Part shown: positions 58,801 to 64,000 of the stretch, one piece after another | Numbering within the stretch: position 1 is the first letter of the stretch | How the letters are laid out: the number at the start of each line of letters is the position of its first letter | NCBI GenBank assembly: GCA_964020085.1 | Contig: OZ026606.1 | Location: forward strand, 8,859,683 to 8,923,682 | Source: Micromussa lordhowensis | Taxonomy: Eukaryota > Cnidaria > Anthozoa > Scleractinia > Lobophylliidae | Length of the DNA stretch: 64,000 bases | Direction of reading: 5' to 3' | Notes under the pieces: model-generated | The model's database searches: none | What the model was told of the DNA's origin: nothing | Seen by the model: only the letters and a program-made list of their open reading frames with translations | Translations under genes and position numbers: made by a program

Positions 58801-59266
58801 CAAACGTGGAAAAGTAATTTTCATGTCGCCTATACATAATTGATATTTCCCGGGTCGGAAAATAAAGTAATAGAAATAAAGTAAATTTTATTCAGAGATG
58901 AAATTACCCTGCTAATAAATGTTTTTTTTTCTTATTGATCTCAATAATAGACCGAATTAGGCAGGAGGTTTCATTTCATGATGTCATCCTCTAAAATTAT
59001 CCTACAGCGTCATCTGATCTATTTTTAGCTTTTCCCCACGGTGATGTCATCTTCCGAAAAGGGGAATTACGTCACATTACGGTAAAAAAATGATGTCATG
59101 AACACCCTTACGCCCCACGCAAACACCGCTTCATTCCAATGATGTCATCTCCCGGAATGGGGAGTGATGTCATTTCCTAGGGGATTATGGCGTCACGGAC
59201 GCCCCTCAACGCCCCCTACGCCCCTACGCATACGCCCTGGCGTTGAACTGTCTGTTTCCTACTACT
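55848..59266. repeat. Right terminal inverted repeat, 3.42 kb
   Basis: Inverted copy of 45883-49309. Visible differences include a one-base change in the AGTGATGTCAT word (59163), a missing base in CGTGGGGCG and a 7-versus-6 base T/A run. Identity of roughly 98-99% is my estimate from the stretches compared. Confidence 0.85.
56218..57603 (+). mobile_element. Second Penelope-like fragment in the right arm
   Basis: Mirror copy of the fragment in the left arm, here on the plus strand. It shows the same GIY-YIG wording (about 56745-56925), the same one-base frame break at TCAGATTG (about 56721-56728), and the same flanking direct repeats. Confidence 0.65.
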
Positions 59267-59272
59267 CAAGAT
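59267..59272. repeat. Target-site duplication CAAGAT, right copy
   Basis: Immediately follows the right terminus (CCTACTACT); matches 45877-45882. Confidence 0.85.
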
Positions 59273-60237
59273 GAATAGAGTAGATGTTGGTGCTTGTCTG
59301 TAGGTTTAGTGTAGAGGTCTGTAGATATACTACCGTCGTTAGTCAAAGACACACTAACGTCAAGGAAAGGTATATTAGTAGAAGAGTGTGAACTGGTGAA
59401 TTTAATGGTGGAGTGAATGTTGTTAAGATAATCGATGAAAATTTTTAAGTTATCTAAACCTTCGGTCCAGATCATAAAAATATCATCGATATATCGTAGC
59501 CAAGTGTGGGGTTGAAATGGGGCATTTTCCAAAGCGTTGGCTTCGAAATAACCCAGAAAAAGGTTAGCATAAGAGGGGGCCATTTTGGTACCCATGGCAG
59601 TGCCGTGAATTTGAAGATAATGGTTATCATTAAAAGAAAAATTATTCATGGTGAGAATCATGCGAATGAGGTCACAGAGTGTGATAGTGGGAATGGTATT
59701 ATGAGAGGAAGTACGTAAAAAATGGTCACAAGCATTAATACCTTCATTATGTGGGATATTAGTATATAATGATGAAACATCAAGTGTAACTAGTAAGGAA
59801 TTAGCGGGTAAATTACCAATGGTAAGGAGTTTGTTAAGGAAGTCGTTTGTGTCCTTAACAAAGGACGGCAGTTTATGGACCAAAGGTTGAAGGTGGTAGT
59901 CAACGAAGTGGGACATGCGTTCAGTGGGATGGCTATTAGATGAAACAATGGGGCGTCCTGGATTACCCGGTTTATGTATTTTGGGTAGAATGTAAAATCG
60001 TCCTGGTTTAACGTCAGACTGTATAAGGTATTGTTTGGTTTTGTCGTTTATGAGTTTGTCCTTATGCATTCTGTTAACGTAAAAGGTGACACGTCTTTGT
60101 ATGTGGGCAGTAAGGTCTTCGTTTTGGCGTCGGTAGAATTTGGTGTCAGTAAGTTGTCTGTTGCATTCGTCGATGTACCAAGTTTTGTCCATAACAACAG
60201 TACCAGAACCTTTGTCAGCGGGTTTTATAATTATTAG
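59267..60237 (-). CDS. Penelope-like reverse transcriptase, interrupted
   Basis: The RT frame enters at 60237 (IIIKPADKGSGTVVMDK) and runs to the Maverick-like insertion. Motifs in order: FYILPKIHKPG, GRPIVSS, LLVTLDVSSLYTNIPH (motif A), GTAMGTKMAPSYANLFLG (motif B), RYIDDIFMIW (catalytic IDD), FLDVSVS. These are diagnostic for Penelope-like polymerases, related to telomerase. The frame stops artificially just inside the inserted element; its true continuation is at 45882 and below. About 40 residues immediately upstream of 60237 come from an unrelated repeat. Confidence 0.88.
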
Positions 60238-60803
60238 CCTGCGAAAACAGCCGTCCTTCTTCGCTCCCGGGCCGAGTGGCGTTTCGCGAGAAGGACGTCT
60301 GCGATTTACCGCCGAAAATTCCATACTGATGACGTAAGTGTGAACTTTGTAATCTTGCCTCAATCTGCAAAATAGGCATAAATTAACATTTGCGGTTTTT
60401 CCCGAGGAGATGAATATTCATGATCAGGATGAAACTTGCATTCTTTGCAGAAGAGGCGCTGAAAAGGGCGACAGATACTATGTGAGGACTCAGTGATATT
60501 AAGATCACTGAGCTCCTGCAAAAGATACCGCGATATCTCGAACATTTGTTCGACTTTCTCCCGTCGAACTCGACAAATTCACTTCTCTTCACGTTTCCGT
60601 TTTGCTGTCTGTCATGTAAAAGCAAATCGAGAAGTGACAGAGGTTAGTGGTTAACATTATTACCGAGGAAAATGACTTGCGTGGTCGACAATTTCTTGAT
60701 GAAAACTTTTTTCGGATAGCTGCAAGACGCGTAATATCTCTAGACAAACGTATAGCTTTTTTTAGATGTTTTCTCTAGTTTAAATAGGTAATGCCATGTA
60801 TTA
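60238..60803. other. Foreign repeat replacing part of the Penelope-like element
   Basis: The polymerase N-terminal linker expected between the two ORFs is missing. Instead there is non-coding DNA that starts with a GC-rich repeat (about 60240-60345, containing CGGGCCGAGTGGCG and GAGAAGGACGTCTGCG). I cannot find clear inverted ends or a target duplication. Confidence 0.5.
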
Positions 60804-61619
60804 TTATGGAAATACCTTAATAAATTGTTGTTGTTGTTGATTGAGGCTATTATCGGTGAAATTGTGGTCAATACCGCGGAAGCGAGCGGCTTTTTTGGCA
60901 CGTCTGTGGGTAAGCAAAGTCTCAAGCGAAGACGCCATGGAATCCAGTTTGCTTGTGTAGAATAAAAAAGCATCCGGTGAACAAGAGATGCGTAAGAGTT
61001 CCATCTGATGCGAGAGTTCCTTAGTAAGTGCTTTGATCTTGTGTCTGCATTCAGTGATGAGTAGCTTCAAGTGTCGGTAAGCAGCAGAGTGTGAGATATA
61101 TCTCCATCGGCGATGAAATTTTTCATTGTCTGTGTGCAGTGGTGGTAGACTTGGATATAGTGATGCTGGAATGTAGTTGTTTTCTTTAAAGAAGGTGTAG
61201 TTCAGAAGGTGATGTTTGTATCGAGTAAGTTTCAGTTGAATCCTTTTCGTGGCGTTGAAGAGGCCAGTATATTCGTGTAGCGTAGCTCTGGCTGGATCTG
61301 AAGAGTAGGCATTTGAAGTAGATTGTTGTGATGTAGTGGCTAAAGCAGGTCTAGGGTTAAGTTCAATATCCATGCAAATTGTAAGGGCTGCGAGGATCAA
61401 AAAAATAACTGACAATAAAGGAAACCTGTATGGCGATCCGTGTATGGCTTTAGTTGAGTTGGTAGAGATGTTGGTAGAACCATATGATAATATGACACGA
61501 GGATGAAAGGAACCAATGCAAAGCAATGCAATGCAATGAAAGTAGCCCTGCAGTTTTACTTGGGTGGTGATTATAAAGTAAGCAAAATTAAAATAGATTA
61601 TCAAAATTGCATAATTCAT
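60804..61619 (-). CDS. N-terminal ORF of the Penelope-like element
   Basis: 271 codons from an ATG at 61619. Two hydrophobic segments (about residues 4-17 and 66-82) precede DIELNPRP at 84-91. The rest is basic and helical (RIQLKLTRYKHHL, RRWRYISHSAAYRHLKLL) and ends in a Q run (NQQQQQFIKVF), after which the polymerase linker should start. DIELNPGP is the wording of 2A-type ribosome-skipping peptides found in several marine retroelements; here the essential Gly before Pro is Arg, so skipping is not expected. Function of this N-terminal region in Penelope-like elements is unknown to me. Confidence 0.65.
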   Translation of the reverse strand: MNYAILIIYFNFAYFIITTQVKLQGYFHCIALLCIGSFHPRVILSYGSTNISTNSTKAIHGSPYRFPLLSVIFLILAALTICMDIELNPRPALATTSQQSTSNAYSSDPARATLHEYTGLFNATKRIQLKLTRYKHHLLNYTFFKENNYIPASLYPSLPPLHTDNEKFHRRWRYISHSAAYRHLKLLITECRHKIKALTKELSHQMELLRISCSPDAFLFYTSKLDSMASSLETLLTHRRAKKAARFRGIDHNFTDNSLNQQQQQFIKVFP

Positions 61620-62342
61620 TTAACTATGGAGCTTGTTTTGGAAACAATTTAACATCCTTTTCCCGAAATGATTTCATTTACAGTTTCTACTTCTGTCAAT
61701 GGGCATGGAGGGTGCCATTTCCAATAACTCCTTCATCTGGTGCTTAATCCACAAAAAAGACAGGTACTGCTTTGAATTTTTTATAATCAAGCCGCATACA
61801 GTACAACTAAAAATTAAGTCTGTGGTAAAGCAGCAAGTTTTTAAGTAGCCAGAGTTTTGTGAAAAGTAGGCGGTTGTGGGACCTGATAAACATCGTCTCC
61901 TAGACATATCTTGACTCGTGAAGCAATGAAAGTAGCCGATGAAACCTGACAGAGAAGCCGGCAAACTTCACCGGCTGCCGGCTCAGCTCTCATATACAAC
62001 CCTGGGTAACGCCCACCTAATTCTAGGTAAAATTGTTTCCTAACCTATGGTGTTACTGTTTTCAACTAAGGTGCAATATGGATGTTTCTTATTCGTACTA
62101 TGAGACTTCCCAAATGAAGAGGAAACTCGGCCCAGACTGGCACAAGCAACCAGGATGCCAGCACCAGCCACTGTTCAACATCCCGGTGGACCAAATCATT
62201 ATTGATGAGCTATATTTAATGTTACGTCTGGAAACAGGCCTAATCCTAGAAGTTATAGACTAGGATGAGGTAGAAAATATGGACACAAATACATCCATCT
62301 TTTCCTGTGTAAGAGGGATACTCCTTCATATAAATCTTAAAG

Positions 62343-64000
62343 GTATGTGCAGCACTAAAGAGCATGGGTTTTGAGTCCTTTTGTCTGAAATAGGTTCCAC
62401 ATTTCGATAACTTTTGTCTACAATAGGGTATAGGTTTATGCGCAGTGGTTAGAATTAGGTATTTTGAAGTGGTTTTCAATTGAGTGGAAAGTTAAATTAA
62501 ATTGGAAAGTAATCAGGCAATTACTTAACAATAGGTTCATGCTTTAGCGTGCACTATCGAGTTATGGAGCACGCGGGAAGTTTGGAGAGCACGAAAGAAG
62601 CGTAAGAGTTGCCTGAGGCGATAGCCGAGGGCAACTCTAGCTTCTCGAGTGTTTTATAACATAGCCGGTGGAATTGTGCATCAAATCCGACGCGAAAAAC
62701 GGACAACAATATCAGAAGTGATTGTTGCATTTAACCCTTGGACTGTGAAGCGAATCGCGACGGCGCTGATGCCGAGTCTCCTTTCCCGTTGTTTTTCTCT
62801 TTTTCTGCTTCATTTAAGAACTCTAGCCCAAGAGAAAAGGTCGCAGTCTTCGTTTCGGGACTGGTGCGCCGAGTCTCTGTTTGTATCCATTATATTGTCA
62901 CGAAATATAATATTTTTCCCCGCGCTAACAATGGCCGCTCGCGCGAAAAAAAGCAATTCTGGCGAAGCGATTTGCTCACGCTATCAGCGTGCACTATCGG
63001 GATTTTGACCACGCCTACATATACTGAATTTGATTGCGCGGCTCTGCTAGCTATGTTATAATTTGTGTTTGGCTTTGGTTTTACTGCGGCCTTTTTTACG
63101 AAATTTTCCTAAAAAGTCGTTAATAATCAACATATCTTACTGCGTCCTCGTATGTTGCTGATGCTTATATGCTGGTGAATAAAAGACTTAGGCCTCAGGG
63201 ATTGCTGAGATCTGAATGAATACAATCAGTGATAGTAGTTACCATGCGCAAAATAAATACAAATGTAAAAACAAGAAAAAGGAAACTTTTCACTCTCTTG
63301 AGAGAGTTTGGATTTCACTGAGGCTTATTCAAAATTTCAGCTGATAGTGATAGCTATAAGATCTGAGATCGGCAAAATTTGGTGATAGCTGAGAAATGTG
63401 CTGAAATTTCACTGGTGACTAACATTTCAACAGATCACGCCATCTGGGCCCAAGATGAAAGTTCTTATGTTGTGAGGTTGTGTTTTGGTTTTTCTTGTGT
63501 AGTGCCTATGCCCATGCTTTTGTCGCCGCTTGCATGCTTGCGAGCTTATACTTATGGTTGTAATTATTTCGCTGATGAAATCTGTTTTACAAGAAGCGAA
63601 ATCACGCTTTTGTTTCAGACAAAATTGGAGTGTTATAGGGCGAAATGGCACTACCCCACACAAGCGTCAGTTCAAAAGCTCTGTGGGTTGGACTCGATAA
63701 CTCTATAATATCCCCCCGCCAATCTACGCGTGAGAAACCTATTAAAAAATGACGAATTCTAAACTTCTTGCGACCAACCGACAAAAACCAACTTGGTAGA
63801 GGCTGTGGAATGCTGAACAGATGGGCGCGCACTCAGCACCTTTTTTAGTCAAGGTAGAAGATATCGTGAAATAAGAAAGCTAAGGTTCCCAATTTGAGCG
63901 ACTTTCATTCTTTTGTCAATGTAAATGAACCCCATTATTGAAAGGATTTAGTCAGTAAGTAGATAATTCGACTTAAATAACCCATTAAACGAAATTGGTT
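62343..64000. other. Downstream region with repeats, no further exon recognised
   Basis: Holds a foldback-like repeat at about 62560-62650 (related to one near 1250-1350), and two copies of AGCGTGCACTATCG about 440 bp apart (about 62549 and 62987). The remaining ORFs up to 64000 show no known domain. Later exons of the unknown gene, if any, lie outside the window or are lost. Confidence 0.45.

Larger units (their letters stand above)
45883..59266. mobile_element. Maverick/Polinton-like DNA transposon encoding only a PolB fusion
   Basis: 13,384 bp, starting AGTAGTAGGAAACAGACAG and ending with its complement, flanked by a 6-bp duplication. The inverted repeats are about 3.42 kb each, leaving a 6.5-kb centre with one spliced DNA polymerase gene. 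Mavericks are usually 15-20 kb with terminal repeats of a few hundred bases to about 1 kb. They encode protein-primed PolB, a retroviral-type integrase, an FtsK/HerA-like ATPase, a cysteine protease and capsid proteins. Only PolB is found here. The copy therefore cannot integrate by itself unless supplied in trans. It split a Penelope-like element, so it is younger than that element. Confidence 0.85.
45005..61619 (-). mobile_element. Penelope-like element split by a Maverick-like insertion
   Basis: Read on the minus strand: an N-terminal ORF (61619-60804), a damaged stretch (60803-60238), the reverse transcriptase (60237 to 59267), then 13.4 kb of inserted Maverick-like DNA, then the rest of the polymerase linker (45882 to about 45600) and the GIY-YIG endonuclease (45580-45005). 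RT followed by GIY-YIG is the defining layout of Penelope-like elements. When the insert and one copy of its target duplication are ignored, the frame reads straight through the break. A 6-T run at 45590-45595 (plus strand) appears one base too long and shifts the frame before GIY-YIG. Confidence 0.85.
41495..62342 (+). pseudogene. Multi-exon gene of unknown, multi-copy family; probable pseudogene
   Basis: Exons assembled by phase: A ending at 41700 (start uncertain, possibly from an ATG at 41160 or 41163 in another frame), B 41948-42066, C 43887-44152, D 44310-44451, E 44648-44826, F 61684-61763 and G 62071-62342. Landmarks: ALWFGETYGL in B; AYEKLTTADKEKIQ and YHELTQ in C; KISGDGARMSHSS in D; GNHTMSVVK in E; FLLLSMGMEGA and FIWCLIHKKD in F; HQPLFNIPVDQIIIDELYLMLR in G. 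I recognise this order from an unnamed multi-copy family in cnidarian and fish genomes; its function is unknown, and a transposase-like origin is possible. An in-frame TAG at 62261-62263 interrupts exon G, yet the frame continues to a good GTATGT donor at 62343. No further exon is seen. The E-F intron is 16.9 kb because of nested transposons. Confidence 0.6.

Overview
The window is invertebrate animal nuclear DNA, most likely from an anthozoan cnidarian (stony coral or sea anemone). The host genes have animal orthologues split by short GT-AG introns. The intergenic DNA is full of foldback MITEs, tRNA-derived SINEs and Penelope-like elements, and a TTAGGG-like block is present. No bacterial operons, CRISPR arrays or phage genes are visible. 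The species cannot be named from the sequence alone.

Host genes, left to right. An intronless trypsin-like protease with four N-terminal repeats lies at 2953-4986 (-). RBM18, an RRM protein in six coding exons, lies at 16421-19603 (+). SSNA1 at 22598-23916 (-) and FBXO31 at 24184-33705 (+) are head to head, sharing a 267-bp promoter. A small secreted phospholipase A2-like gene lies at 36999-37880 (-). A multi-exon gene of unknown function runs from about 41.5 kb to 62.3 kb (+); it carries an in-frame stop in its last visible exon and is probably a pseudogene. I assembled the spliced genes by hand; exon phases agree and the summed exons give uninterrupted frames of 185, 123, 389 and 129 residues for RBM18, SSNA1, FBXO31 and the PLA2-like gene.

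Mobile DNA. 9.4-12.6 kb holds a telomere-like block and a 3'-truncated DIRS-type retroelement. 13.0-13.6 kb holds 298-bp tandem repeats with a tRNA-like core. 42.4-43.5 kb is a 5'-truncated CR1/L2-type LINE ending in a TTCA microsatellite.

The highlight is a nest of transposons at 45.0-61.6 kb inside one intron of the unknown gene. A Penelope-like retroelement on the minus strand (N-terminal ORF, reverse transcriptase, GIY-YIG endonuclease) is split by a 13,384-bp Maverick/Polinton-like element at 45883-59266. That insertion has a 6-bp target-site duplication (CAAGAT), termini beginning AG, and unusually long terminal inverted repeats of about 3.42 kb. Its only recognisable gene is a two-exon family-B DNA polymerase fused to C2H2 zinc fingers and an endonuclease-VII-like HNH domain. 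No integrase, capsid, ATPase or maturation protease is visible. Each inverted-repeat arm carries the same decayed piece of a second Penelope-like element, so the arms have probably been copied or converted recently.
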